Source: Pseudomonadota bacterium (GTDB taxonomy: Bacteria > Pseudomonadota > Alphaproteobacteria > Micropepsales > Micropepsaceae). From it: 17,211 nt of DNA. Shown here piece by piece: positions 6,495 through 14,549 of this stretch; position 1 is the stretch's first letter; the number at the start of each line of letters is the position of its first letter. The position numbers and the translations under genes are program-made. Under the pieces are notes generated by a model, which was given only the letters and a program-made list of their open reading frames with translations, was not told where the DNA came from and did no database searches. The stretch is from contig JAKBAU010000040.1 in assembly GCA_021808875.1 (NCBI GenBank), forward strand, positions 1 to 17,211. Reading direction: 5' to 3'.

Positions 6495-7679
6495 ATGGAT
6501 CTGAGTTTTTCGCCCGAAGATGAAGCCTTCCGCCGTGAAGTGCACGAGTTCATAGCCAACAACTACCCGGAGCGCCTGAAGGGCAAGAACCGACGTGAAT
6601 TCTCCGAACGGGAGGATTTTCTGGCCTGGCAGAAGGTTCTTTACAAGAAGGGCTGGGTCGCCCCGCTCTGGCCCAAGGAATATGGCGGCACCGGTTGGAG
6701 CATCACCCAGCGCTACATCTTCAATGAAGAATGCGCCCGTGCCGAAACCCCGCAATTGCTCGCATTCGGCCTCTCCATGGTCGGTCCCGTGATCTACACC
6801 TTTGGCAATGAGGCCCAGAAAAAGCGCTTCCTGCCGGGCATTCTGTCGGCCGAAGACTGGTGGTGCCAGGGCTATTCGGAGCCAGGCTCCGGCAGCGATC
6901 TGGCAAGCCTCAGGACCCGCGCGGTGCGCGAAGGCGACCATTACATCGTCAATGGCCAGAAAACCTGGACCACGCTCGCCCAGTATGCCGACTGGATCTT
7001 CTGCCTGGTGCGGACCGATCCCAATGTGAAGCAGCAAGAAGGCATTTCCTTCCTGCTGATTGACATGAAAACTCCCGGCATCACCGTGAAGCCGATCATC
7101 CTCATGGATGGGGCCCATGAAGTGAATGAGGTCTTCTTCGACAACGTCAAAGTTCCAGCGGAAAACTTGATCGGCGAAGAGAACAAGGGCTGGACCTACG
7201 CCAAGTTTCTCCTGGTCAATGAGCGCTCAGGCATCGCTGGCGTGGCGCGCTCCAAAAAGCAGATCGAGCGGCTCAAGGAGATCGCGACCTCCGAAACCGT
7301 TGATGGCACGCCGCTCATTGGCACCGACGAGTTCGCCCGCAAGATTGCTGAACTCGAGATCGACCTGACCGCCCTCGAGTTCACGGAACTGCGAACCCTG
7401 GCCCAGGAAGCCAAGGGCAAGCACGCCGGTCCGGAAAGCTCGATCCTCAAGATCAAGGGGACCGAAGTACAGCAGCGTATTACCGAACTCACCCTTGAGG
7501 CGGTCGGCTATTACGCCTTTCCCTATGCCCGCGCGTTCGGCGACAACGAGTTTCCGCCTGGTCCGGATTACGCCGTTGGCCAATCGGGCACATACTTCAA
7601 CATGCGCAAGACCTCGATTTATGGCGGTTCCAACGAGATCCAGCGCAACATCATCGCCAAAGCGGTGTTGGGACTTTAA
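6495..7679 (+). CDS. Acyl-CoA dehydrogenase, large-subunit type (PimC-like)
   Basis: FAD-dependent alpha,beta-dehydrogenation of an acyl-CoA. The 394-residue protein has the full fold: an N-terminal helical domain (1-120), CQGYSEPGSGSDLAS (124-138) and NGQKTWTT (153-160) of the flavin/substrate region, a beta domain to about 225, and a C-terminal helical domain with YGGSNEIQRN (376-385). The usual catalytic Glu of MCAD-type enzymes (Y-E-G) is Gly377; E243 in LLVNERSG lies on the helix that supplies the base in isovaleryl-CoA dehydrogenase-type enzymes and is the likely substitute. ATG 6495 has GGAG 7 nt upstream. The next gene is a second, dissimilar acyl-CoA dehydrogenase. This arrangement matches pimeloyl-CoA dehydrogenase (PimC/PimD) and mycobacterial FadE heterotetramers. 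The substrate is unknown: a dicarboxyl-CoA, side-chain or fatty acyl-CoA. Confidence 0.93.
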   Translation: MDLSFSPEDEAFRREVHEFIANNYPERLKGKNRREFSEREDFLAWQKVLYKKGWVAPLWPKEYGGTGWSITQRYIFNEECARAETPQLLAFGLSMVGPVIYTFGNEAQKKRFLPGILSAEDWWCQGYSEPGSGSDLASLRTRAVREGDHYIVNGQKTWTTLAQYADWIFCLVRTDPNVKQQEGISFLLIDMKTPGITVKPIILMDGAHEVNEVFFDNVKVPAENLIGEENKGWTYAKFLLVNERSGIAGVARSKKQIERLKEIATSETVDGTPLIGTDEFARKIAELEIDLTALEFTELRTLAQEAKGKHAGPESSILKIKGTEVQQRITELTLEAVGYYAFPYARAFGDNEFPPGPDYAVGQSGTYFNMRKTSIYGGSNEIQRNIIAKAVLGL

Positions 7680-7686
7680 TCCGCGG

Positions 7687-7713
7687 CAGATGGGGTAGCG
7701 CTTACCCCATCTG
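7687..7713 (+). promoter_or_regulatory. Perfect 11-bp hairpin between the two acyl-CoA dehydrogenase genes
   Basis: CAGATGGGGTA (7687-7697) and TACCCCATCTG (7703-7713) pair perfectly around a 5-base loop. It starts 8 nt after the upstream stop codon and ends 29 nt before the next ATG. No T-run follows it, so it is unlikely to be a strong intrinsic terminator. A role in mRNA stabilisation, processing or partial termination within the operon is more likely. Confidence 0.55.
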
Positions 7714-7742
7714 TATCGCCTGCCGGTTAGAAGAGGCCTCTC

Positions 7743-8876
7743 ATGGATTTTTCCTATAGCGAAGAGCAGACGCTCCTGCGCAACTCCGTCGCCAAGTTTC
7801 TCGCCGATCATTATGATTTCGAGAGCTACAAGAAAATTTCCCGCTCCGAAGCCGGCTGGTCGCGCTCGGTGTGGAAGCAGTTTGCCGAACTTGGCCTCAT
7901 GGCGGCTCCCCTGCCTGAAGAGTTTGGCGGGCTTGGCGGCGGTGCAGTTGATACCATGATCATCATGGAAGAATTCGGCCGGGCGCTTGTGGTCGAGCCC
8001 TTCGCCTCCACGGTTGTAGTCGGTGGCGGCTTTCTGCGTCATGGCGGCAGCGCCGCCCAGAAGGAGAAGTGGCTGAGCAAGATCGCCGACGGCAGCACCG
8101 TCATGGCCTTCGCCTTTGCCGAACCCGAAGGCCGCTACAATTTTGCTGATCTCACCACCACGGCCAAACGGAACGGCAGCGGCTATACGCTGAACGGCCA
8201 GAAGGCGGTGGTTCTGAATGCGCCTCATGCGGATGTGCTCATCGTCAGCGCCCGTACCGCAGGTGGACGGCGTGATACCAAGGGCGTCTCGGTGTTCCTC
8301 GTCGACAGGAACGCCAAGGGCGTATCGACGCGCGATTATCCCACCATTGACGGACAGCGTGCGTCGGAGATCAGCTTTGACAATGTGGACCTGCCCGCGG
8401 AGGCGTTGCTCGGGACCGTGGATGAGGGGCTTGGCCTGATCGAACGGGTAACCGATGAGGCGATCGCCGCGCACACGGCGGAAGCGGCCGGAGCGATGAA
8501 GGTCCTGCTCGATACCACCGTCGAATATACCAAGACGCGCAAGCAGTTCGGCGTGCCGATTGGCAAGTTCCAGGTACTGCAGCACCGGATGGTCGACATG
8601 TTCATCCAGGCCGAGCAGACCACCTCCATGGCGCTGATGGTGACGCTCAAACTCGATGAAGGCGAAACTGAACGTAAAAAGGCGGCCTCAGCGGCCAAGG
8701 TGCAACTGGGCAAAGGTGGCCGCTTCGTCGGACAGCAGGCGGTGCAGCTTCATGGCGGCATGGGGATGACCGACGAACTCAATGTCGGTCATTACTTCAA
8801 GCGTCTGGCGCTCCTCGACACGCTCTACGGCAATGTCGATCACCATCTCAAGCGCTACGCCGCGCTGAGCGACTGA
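7743..8876 (+). CDS. Acyl-CoA dehydrogenase, small-subunit type (PimD-like)
   Basis: Second subunit of the presumed heteromeric acyl-CoA dehydrogenase. The 377 residues begin MDFSYSEEQTLL and YDFESYKKI, typical of PimD-type proteins. PLPEEFGGLGGG (57-68) is typical. FAFAEPEGRYN (123-133) replaces the usual T-E-x-x-x-G-S-D motif. RKQFGVPIGKFQVLQHR (266-282) and QLHGGMGMTDEL (335-346) in the C-terminal helical domain are well conserved. The usual Y-E-G catalytic motif is absent near the end. In related heterotetramers one subunit carries the catalytic Glu and the other shapes the site; E243 of the upstream subunit would fit the first role. ATG 7743 has AGAGG about 6 nt upstream. It lies 63 bp after the partner gene, separated by a strong hairpin, and 29 bp before the crotonase gene. 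The subunit partnership is inferred from order and families. Confidence 0.92.
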   Translation: MDFSYSEEQTLLRNSVAKFLADHYDFESYKKISRSEAGWSRSVWKQFAELGLMAAPLPEEFGGLGGGAVDTMIIMEEFGRALVVEPFASTVVVGGGFLRHGGSAAQKEKWLSKIADGSTVMAFAFAEPEGRYNFADLTTTAKRNGSGYTLNGQKAVVLNAPHADVLIVSARTAGGRRDTKGVSVFLVDRNAKGVSTRDYPTIDGQRASEISFDNVDLPAEALLGTVDEGLGLIERVTDEAIAAHTAEAAGAMKVLLDTTVEYTKTRKQFGVPIGKFQVLQHRMVDMFIQAEQTTSMALMVTLKLDEGETERKKAASAAKVQLGKGGRFVGQQAVQLHGGMGMTDELNVGHYFKRLALLDTLYGNVDHHLKRYAALSD

Positions 8877-8905
8877 GAACGGACTGCTCTAGCAAAGGAC
8901 AATTC

Positions 8906-9703
8906 ATGTCTGCGCTGCTGTATGAGAAAAGCGGGACCGTCGTGCGTCTGACGATCAATCGGCCAGACGCACGCAATCCGCTGGGCGAAGAAGGTGATGG
9001 CGCCCTGTTTGCCGACGCCGCCCAAAGGATCAATGAGGACCGCGAGGTGCGCTGCGTGATCCTGACCGGCGCCGGCCCAGCGTTTTCGGCCGGAGGCAAT
9101 CTCAAGGCGATGCGTGCACGGTCCGGCAGTTTCGCCGGGGCCCCTGTGCATATTCGTGAGCGCTATCGCGGCGGCATTCACCGCCTGGTGAAGGCGGTCT
9201 GGGGCATCGACGTGCCGGTGATCGCGGCCGTCAATGGTCCTGCGATCGGACTGGGCAATGATGTCGCCTGTCTCGCTGATCTGCGTATTGCCGCGGACAC
9301 CGCCGTATTTGGCGCAACTTTTCTCAAAGTCGGCTTGGTGCCCGGTGATGGCGGTGCCTGGATCCTGCCCCGTATCATCGGTATGGCCCGCGCAGCTGAG
9401 CTCTTCTATACGGGGGATACCATCGACGCGGCCACGGCGCTTGCTTGGGGTCTCGTCTCTCGGGTGGTGCCGGCGGCGCAACTGATGGCGGAGGCCGAGG
9501 CTCTGGCGGCGCGCATCTGTCGCCAGCCGCCTGACGTGTTGCGCATGACCAAACGGCTGATGCGCGAAGGGCAGGGGACGAGCTTCGAGACCATCATGGA
9601 AATGTCGGCAGCCTTCCAGGCGCTTGCCCATGTCACTGAAGATCATGCCGAAGCGGTCGCCGCATTCTTCGACAAGCGCACTCCGCAGTTCAAGGGCAGC
9701 TGA
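8906..9703 (+). CDS. Enoyl-CoA hydratase/isomerase (crotonase) family protein, atypical active site
   Basis: Crotonase-fold CoA enzyme of 265 residues, last gene of the acyl-CoA dehydrogenase operon. The CoA/oxyanion segments are present: GPAFSAGGNLK (57-67) and NGPAIGLGND (110-119). Aligning with rat enoyl-CoA hydratase (GGGCE and FGQPE-x7-PGAGG), the two catalytic glutamates correspond to D119 and F139 here (FGATF). An additional acid, D148, lies in VPGDGG. So simple syn-hydration by the Glu144/Glu164 pair cannot be assumed. Isomerase, dienoyl-CoA isomerase-like or another activity is possible, with D119 and D148 as the available acids. The C-terminal helix ends EAVAAFFDKRTPQFKG, normal for the family. 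ATG 8906 follows a weak AAAGGA and lies 29 bp after the previous stop. It converges on the histidine kinase gene with 33 bp between. Confidence 0.92.
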   Translation: MSALLYEKSGTVVRLTINRPDARNPLGEEGDGALFADAAQRINEDREVRCVILTGAGPAFSAGGNLKAMRARSGSFAGAPVHIRERYRGGIHRLVKAVWGIDVPVIAAVNGPAIGLGNDVACLADLRIAADTAVFGATFLKVGLVPGDGGAWILPRIIGMARAAELFYTGDTIDAATALAWGLVSRVVPAAQLMAEAEALAARICRQPPDVLRMTKRLMREGQGTSFETIMEMSAAFQALAHVTEDHAEAVAAFFDKRTPQFKGS

Positions 9704-9736
9704 CAGCAGCCAGGCGGCAAGGGTGATGGGCGGGCC

Positions 9737-11218
9737 TCAGGCGCACTTGGTCTGCGACATGCAGCGCGCGGCCGGCAAAATGGCTGTCACCTCGGTGCCA
9801 ACGCCCGGCGTGCTCCCCAGGTGGACGCTGCCACCATGGGCCTCGATCAGACCCTTGACGATGGCAAGTCCAAGTCCGGTCCCGCGTTCGGCCGTGGTGA
9901 TGTCGTGACGGGACTGCCCGAAGTTCTCGAAGATGCGCTCGACATTGCTCGCGGCAATACCGATGCCCGTGTCCCTGACCCCGAAGGCGATCTCGCCATC
10001 ACCGATGCGCTCTGCAAAGGCTGTCACCCGTCCGCCTGGAGGCGTGAATTTGACAGCATTGGAAAGCAGGTTGAACACGATCTGGCGCAAGGCTCGGTCA
10101 TCGGCACGCACGCGCGGTAATCCAGGTTGGCAGGAACTCTCGAGGACGAGGCCGCGTGCTTCGGCGCGCGGCTGTAGAGTGCCAATGCCATCGCAGAGCA
10201 GGTTCCTGAGATCCACCTCCTGCTCGTCGAGCTCCATGCGGCCAGCTTCTATCTTGGCAAGGTCCAGGATGTCATTGATGAGCGTGAGCAGGTGACTGCC
10301 CGAGTGACGGATGTGGCGTGCGTATTCCATCGACTTTGCAGGCTGTTCGAGGACCCGCCCGGTTTCCAACAGCTCAGAAAACCCCAATATGGCATTCAGC
10401 GGCGTGCGCAGTTCGTGACTCATATTGGCCAGAAACTGCGATTTGGCGTGACTGGCACGCTCGGCGCGTTCGCGGGCAAAATCCGACTCGGACTTGGCGT
10501 GGGTGAGATCCAAGATCAGATCCTGCCGCTCTCCTTCGAGCGTCAGCAGCTGGCGATGTGCGCGGTACTGCGCCAGCGTGTGATCCGCCATGATAAGAAT
10601 GAAGCAGGTGGACAGAAGGCTCATCGAAAATGAAAAATGACCGGCCATCAGCCCCGGGGTCAGAAGAAGAGCGAGCCCATAGATCACCAGACTGAGGCAA
10701 GCCATGAGCGCGTGCGGCGCATTCATCGAGCAGGAGCCGGTCATGGAGGCTGCAATCACGACGAAAAGGACGAGATTGTAGCTTTGGGCCGTGCTTTGCC
10801 ACATGATCGGCATCAGCAGCGCCCATAACGTCGTGACCAGGACCGAGAACACCACGAAAATTCTGGCCGCACGCGCCACCTCACGCACCGTTGCCCCTTC
10901 GGGGCAGTTAACGAAGCGTCGGCGCAGGAGTGGCGAGCTGACGCTGGCGGCGCTCATGCAAAACCACCACGCTAGAAGCCATGGCAGCGGCACAAGGCCG
11001 ACATAGAAGGCAACGAGGATGAGCCCGGCGGGCGGCATGGTGAACCACAGACGTCGCGTCGAGCCGGCCTGGATCGCGATCTGGCGGCGTACCAGATCGG
11101 CCTCGCCCGGCGTCTTCGGGGCGAGCGACATTCTGAGTTCGTGCCAGAGGGTACTGCGCGGCGGGTAGAATGGCACCTTTTCGGATCGAGGCGAGGTGGG
11201 AACGGTCGGGGATGTCAT
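9737..11218 (-). CDS. Membrane histidine kinase with six-TM sensor region (second of tandem pair)
   Basis: Hybrid-less sensor kinase, 493 residues. About six TM helices lie between 60 and 213 with no large periplasmic loop, then a linker helix rich in charged residues (220-258). The HisKA H-box is [15 protein letters not shown] with H268. The HATPase domain has N383/N387 ([12 protein letters not shown]), D416 (VRDTGIG), FENFG (430-434) and GTGLGL (446-451). No receiver, PAS or HAMP domain is seen. The ATG at 11218 overlaps the TGA of the upstream kinase gene as ATGA, implying translational coupling. The two proteins are clear paralogues over both the kinase core and the TM layout. It is likely to autophosphorylate and pass phosphate to a response regulator encoded elsewhere. 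The signal is unknown; such membrane-embedded sensors often read the bilayer or a lipophilic ligand. Confidence 0.9.
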   Translation of the reverse strand: MTSPTVPTSPRSEKVPFYPPRSTLWHELRMSLAPKTPGEADLVRRQIAIQAGSTRRLWFTMPPAGLILVAFYVGLVPLPWLLAWWFCMSAASVSSPLLRRRFVNCPEGATVREVARAARIFVVFSVLVTTLWALLMPIMWQSTAQSYNLVLFVVIAASMTGSCSMNAPHALMACLSLVIYGLALLLTPGLMAGHFSFSMSLLSTCFILIMADHTLAQYRAHRQLLTLEGERQDLILDLTHAKSESDFARERAERASHAKSQFLANMSHELRTPLNAILGFSELLETGRVLEQPAKSMEYARHIRHSGSHLLTLINDILDLAKIEAGRMELDEQEVDLRNLLCDGIGTLQPRAEARGLVLESSCQPGLPRVRADDRALRQIVFNLLSNAVKFTPPGGRVTAFAERIGDGEIAFGVRDTGIGIAASNVERIFENFGQSRHDITTAERGTGLGLAIVKGLIEAHGGSVHLGSTPGVGTEVTAILPAARCMSQTKCA

Positions 11219-12615
11219 GCCACCGCCTTGGTCTTTGCCGGTTGCGCGCGAAACGCCGGCAGGATTGCGGTAAAGGTCGACCCCTCGCCCAGCGTGCTCG
11301 CCACGCAGATCTCTCCGCCATGGGCCTCGATCAGCCCTTTGACAATGGCAAGACCAAGACCTGTGCCCTTGTCGATGGTGGCAACGTCATAGCGTCCCTG
11401 ACCGAATTTTTCGAATATCTTGGCTTGATCCTCAGCGGCGATGCCCACCCCGGTGTCATGGACGCCAAAGGCGATGCTCCCGTCGGCGCGTTCGTGGGCA
11501 AAAACCCCGACTTCGCCGCCAAGGGGCGTGAATTTGACAGCATTGGAGAGCAGATTGAGCAGGACCTGCCTGAGCGCCCGTCCGTCGGCAAAGAGCAACG
11601 GTAGCCTCATCACCTTGCTCACCATCCGAACCCCCGCGGTGTCCGCGGCCGGGCCAATGAGGCGAACGCAATCGGCGATGATATCCTCGAGGCAGATGGC
11701 GCTTTCATGAAGCACTTCGCCGCCCGCCTCGATCTTCGCCAGATCGAGGATGTCGTTGATCAGCGCCAGAAGATGCTTGCCCGAGTCATGAATAAAACCG
11801 GCATATTCTTCGGTCTTTATAGTGTCAGTGCGCAAACTCTGGATCAGTTCCGAGAAGCCGAGTATGGCGTTGAGCGGTGTCCTCAACTCATGGCTCATGT
11901 TGGCAAGAAACTGTGACTTGGCCTGGCTGGCCTGTTCTGCCCGATCGCGGGCGCGATCGGAGTCGTTTTTGGCAGTCTTCAGGCCCTCGATCAGCGCTGT
12001 GCGTTCATGCACCAGAACCAGCATCTCCCGGGCGGTGCGATGCATGCTGACCTGAATCTGCACCATGTAGCCGATGTAGAACAGGGCGAGGAGCGCAATG
12101 GGGGTCATGATCTCACCGCCCTGACGCAGCGGGATGAAGACGAGGGTCGCGCCGTAGATGACCGTCCCGATTGTCGCCAGGGGCACGCTGATGCTGGAGG
12201 CCGCGGTTGCACCCGCAAGCGTGCAGGCGATCAAGAGCATCAACAGGAACTGGTCCATCACATTGTGAGGCAGCCACAGAAAGAAGGCCATTGACGCCCA
12301 TGCCATGACGAAGACGGCATAGCTGAGACTGCACAGAAGCAGCCAGCGCTGTGACGTGTTTGCGTCCAGGGATCGGCTCAGGAAGCGTTCGAGCAGGGTG
12401 CCCTGCGGGATCACGCTCGCAAGCACCAGAAGGGCCCAGATGAAGACGTTCTGTGCAGGCACCCAGTGGGCGTAGACCACACAGATGACCGCGCCCACCA
12501 GCGGCATGACGATCGTGCTGGGGCGCAGATTGCGCATCGCCATGCGCAATTCGTCATAGACCAGCGTCTCGTCCAGCCTATCTGTGTCGGGACGATAAAT
12601 TGGGGCCCAGCCCAT
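11215..12615 (-). CDS. Membrane histidine kinase with six-TM sensor region (first of tandem pair)
   Basis: Paralogue of the downstream kinase, 466 residues from ATG 12615. TM segments lie at about 34-50, 56-74, 91-114, 121-137, 142-161 and 171-188, with short loops. A charged helical linker runs from 190 to 230. H242 lies in [16 protein letters not shown]354/N358 in [14 protein letters not shown]387 in VHDTGVG, FEKFG at 401-405 and GTGLGL at 417-422. The frame is open to 12774, but GGGAG lies 6 nt before ATG 12615, and the longer form would overlap the start of the divergent ABM gene. The 137-bp divergent gap contains an AGGTT-AAA-AACCT dyad (12669-12681) that could serve regulation of both directions. 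Its stop overlaps the next kinase start by 4 bp. No cognate response regulator is present in the window. Confidence 0.9.
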   Translation of the reverse strand: MGWAPIYRPDTDRLDETLVYDELRMAMRNLRPSTIVMPLVGAVICVVYAHWVPAQNVFIWALLVLASVIPQGTLLERFLSRSLDANTSQRWLLLCSLSYAVFVMAWASMAFFLWLPHNVMDQFLLMLLIACTLAGATAASSISVPLATIGTVIYGATLVFIPLRQGGEIMTPIALLALFYIGYMVQIQVSMHRTAREMLVLVHERTALIEGLKTAKNDSDRARDRAEQASQAKSQFLANMSHELRTPLNAILGFSELIQSLRTDTIKTEEYAGFIHDSGKHLLALINDILDLAKIEAGGEVLHESAICLEDIIADCVRLIGPAADTAGVRMVSKVMRLPLLFADGRALRQVLLNLLSNAVKFTPLGGEVGVFAHERADGSIAFGVHDTGVGIAAEDQAKIFEKFGQGRYDVATIDKGTGLGLAIVKGLIEAHGGEICVASTLGEGSTFTAILPAFRAQPAKTKAVA

Positions 12616-12752
12616 GGTGTCTCCCGTCTTCGGCCAAGCCGTGTTTTGAGGGGAAACATAGGTAGGTAAGGTTAAAAACCTCTTGCAATGCCCCGGTTGC
12701 GGCACCGCACCCAAACCGCTAGCCTGCGCCAAAGCCAAATCGGGAGTGAAGG

Positions 12753-13043
12753 ATGGCAATTGCAGTAGTGGCAACGTTGAAGGTTGCGAGCGGGAAGGAA
12801 CAGGAGTTCGAAGGTGTGTTCCGGGAGCTTTCGGCTCAGGTGAAAGCCAATGAGCCGGGCAACAAGCTTTATCAGTTGTGCCGCTCCAAAGCGGATCCTT
12901 CAGTCTACTCGGTTATGGAAATCTATGCCGATGACGCGGCGCTGGCAGCGCATGGTGCGTCCGAGCATTTCAAGGCGGCTGGCCCCAAGCTTGGCCCCTG
13001 CCTGGGCGGCCGGCCCGAGATCCAGTATTTCGAAACGGTCTGA
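12753..13043 (+). CDS. ABM-domain protein, putative quinol monooxygenase (YgiN-like)
   Basis: A 96-residue protein with a single antibiotic-biosynthesis-monooxygenase (ABM) domain, a ferredoxin-like fold that normally forms dimers. It begins with the typical strand IAVVATLKVASGKEQEFE, continues with a helix to about 33 and YQLCRSKADPSVYSVMEIY. It then has the family's histidine region, AAHGASEHFK (H67, H72). Relatives include cofactor-free quinol monooxygenases such as YgiN, and also stress or heme-related proteins, so the substrate is not certain. GGGAG and GAAGG precede ATG 12753. It is divergent from the six-TM kinase pair and convergent with the PAS kinase, 9 bp away. A link between quinone chemistry and the neighbouring sensors is speculative. 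Confidence 0.85.
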   Translation: MAIAVVATLKVASGKEQEFEGVFRELSAQVKANEPGNKLYQLCRSKADPSVYSVMEIYADDAALAAHGASEHFKAAGPKLGPCLGGRPEIQYFETV

Positions 13044-13052
13044 AGCGGGACT

Positions 13053-14501
13053 TTAGGCGGCTTTTTCGATACGGCGACGGGCAGGGAAGATGGCGGTCAT
13101 CGTCGTGCCCTTGCCCGGACTGCTGTCGATCAAGAGCTCGCCATCGTGCAGCCTGATGAGCGAGTGGGTGATGGGCAGGCCAAGACCTGTGCCCTGATGA
13201 CGGCGGGAAAGAGCGGAATCGATCTGGCCGAAGGGCGATAGCGCCACCTTGATTTCGGCTCCACTCATGCCGATGCCAGAATCATGAACGCAAATGGCGA
13301 GCCCTTTGCTGCCCTCGTCGCGCACGCTGACGCGCACCGCGCCACCCTCCGGCGTGAACTTGATCGCATTGGTCAGGAGATTGAGCAGGACCTGGCGAAG
13401 TGCCCGGGGATCGGCCTTGAGCGCGGGCAGATCAGCGGCGATGTCGTGGCTCAGCGTCACCTGACCTTCATCGGCCTTGACCTTGAGCAAGCTGAGACAC
13501 TGTTCAACCAGCACGGGAAGTGCGACGTCGCTTTCGTGCAGCTCAAGCTTGCCGGCTTCGAGCTTGGCCAAATCCAGGACGTCGTTGATCAACTCGAGCA
13601 GAAATGTGCCGCTGGTGTGAATGTCACGTGCGTAAGCGGCATATTGCGGCTTGCAGGCGCCAAACATCTCGTTGGCGATGATCTCGGAGAAACCCAATAT
13701 GGCATTCAGCGGCGTGCGCAGTTCATGGCTCATATTGGCGAGAAACTCGGTCTTGGCGCGATTGGCGAATTCTGCAGCTTCCTTGGCCCGGATCATTGCC
13801 TCTTCGGCCATTTTGCGTGCCGTAATGTCGGTGATCCATGACAGTGACGCCGGTATGCCGTCCCAGATGACGCGGGCTGCCTGGGCATCGGCCCAGACGA
13901 TGCTGCCGTCGCGGTGAATGAGCCGGAATTCATAGTGGGGCGCGGGCTCATGCCCCCTCATGCGCGCATCGATGCGTCCGACGATAAGCCCGATATCATC
14001 AGGATGGATCACGCCGTTGATGGTTTCTTGCGACAGCGCCGTGAGTTCCCTGGCATCCGCATAGCCGATCATGCGGGCGAAGCCATCGTTCAGGTAGAGC
14101 ACCCTATCGTTGGTGCGCACGACAATACCCTGGTGTGAGCCCTCGACCACGCGGCGCATCTGCTTGGCCGCACGGCGGGCAGCGATTCTGGGGTCGGCGA
14201 AGAACCTGACCTCGATCAGGCCCTGGTCACTGCGGAGCTGAACCTCATTCACAAAGGGGCTTTTGCCGCCACCGCGAGGGAAGTGCAGCACCATATTGGC
14301 CATGCGGTCGTCCTCGGCTGTAAGCCAGGCGAGGGTGGTCTCGAGGAAAGGTCGATCCTGTGGAGCGACCTGCGCAGACAGGCGTGCACCCACGGCAAGG
14401 CCATGGGCCGCCACACCCGAACGGTCGCCAACCTCGAGCGCAAGCACGGTCCCTGTGCCGTCGATGAGAGCGCGCACGGCCGGTGCGGCGTCCTCCTGCA
14501 T
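13053..14501 (-). CDS. PAS-domain sensor histidine kinase with DivJ/PleC/PdhS-like core
   Basis: Soluble sensor kinase, 482 residues from ATG 14501. An N-terminal region (1-108) resembles a degenerate sensory domain. A PAS/PAC domain spans about 115-230 (GIVVRTNDRVLYLNDGFARM, then YEFRLIHRDGS and WITDITARK). A short coiled linker follows. H259 lies in [15 protein letters not shown], then ILGFSEIIANEMFG and YARDIHTSG. N374/N378, D407 and GTGLGL (437-442) form the ATPase site. The EMFG and PFGQIDSALSRRHQGTGLGLP signatures recall DivJ/PleC/PdhS kinases that act on DivK/PleD in alphaproteobacteria. A DivK-type partner is therefore a reasonable inference. The frame opens at TTG 14537 with another ATG at 14522, but AGGGAG sits 6 nt before ATG 14501. 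No TM segment is seen. Confidence 0.9.
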   Translation of the reverse strand: MQEDAAPAVRALIDGTGTVLALEVGDRSGVAAHGLAVGARLSAQVAPQDRPFLETTLAWLTAEDDRMANMVLHFPRGGGKSPFVNEVQLRSDQGLIEVRFFADPRIAARRAAKQMRRVVEGSHQGIVVRTNDRVLYLNDGFARMIGYADARELTALSQETINGVIHPDDIGLIVGRIDARMRGHEPAPHYEFRLIHRDGSIVWADAQAARVIWDGIPASLSWITDITARKMAEEAMIRAKEAAEFANRAKTEFLANMSHELRTPLNAILGFSEIIANEMFGACKPQYAAYARDIHTSGTFLLELINDVLDLAKLEAGKLELHESDVALPVLVEQCLSLLKVKADEGQVTLSHDIAADLPALKADPRALRQVLLNLLTNAIKFTPEGGAVRVSVRDEGSKGLAICVHDSGIGMSGAEIKVALSPFGQIDSALSRRHQGTGLGLPITHSLIRLHDGELLIDSSPGKGTTMTAIFPARRRIEKAA

Positions 14502-14549
14502 CGTCTTCTCCCTGTTGCGCATCTGCTCGACCGACAAGGCGGCAGCCGC

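Noticed and set aside
7687..7713. Intrinsic terminator ending the first acyl-CoA dehydrogenase transcript
   Set aside because: No T-tract follows the stem, and the next gene is a predicted partner subunit with its own ribosome-binding site 29 nt later.
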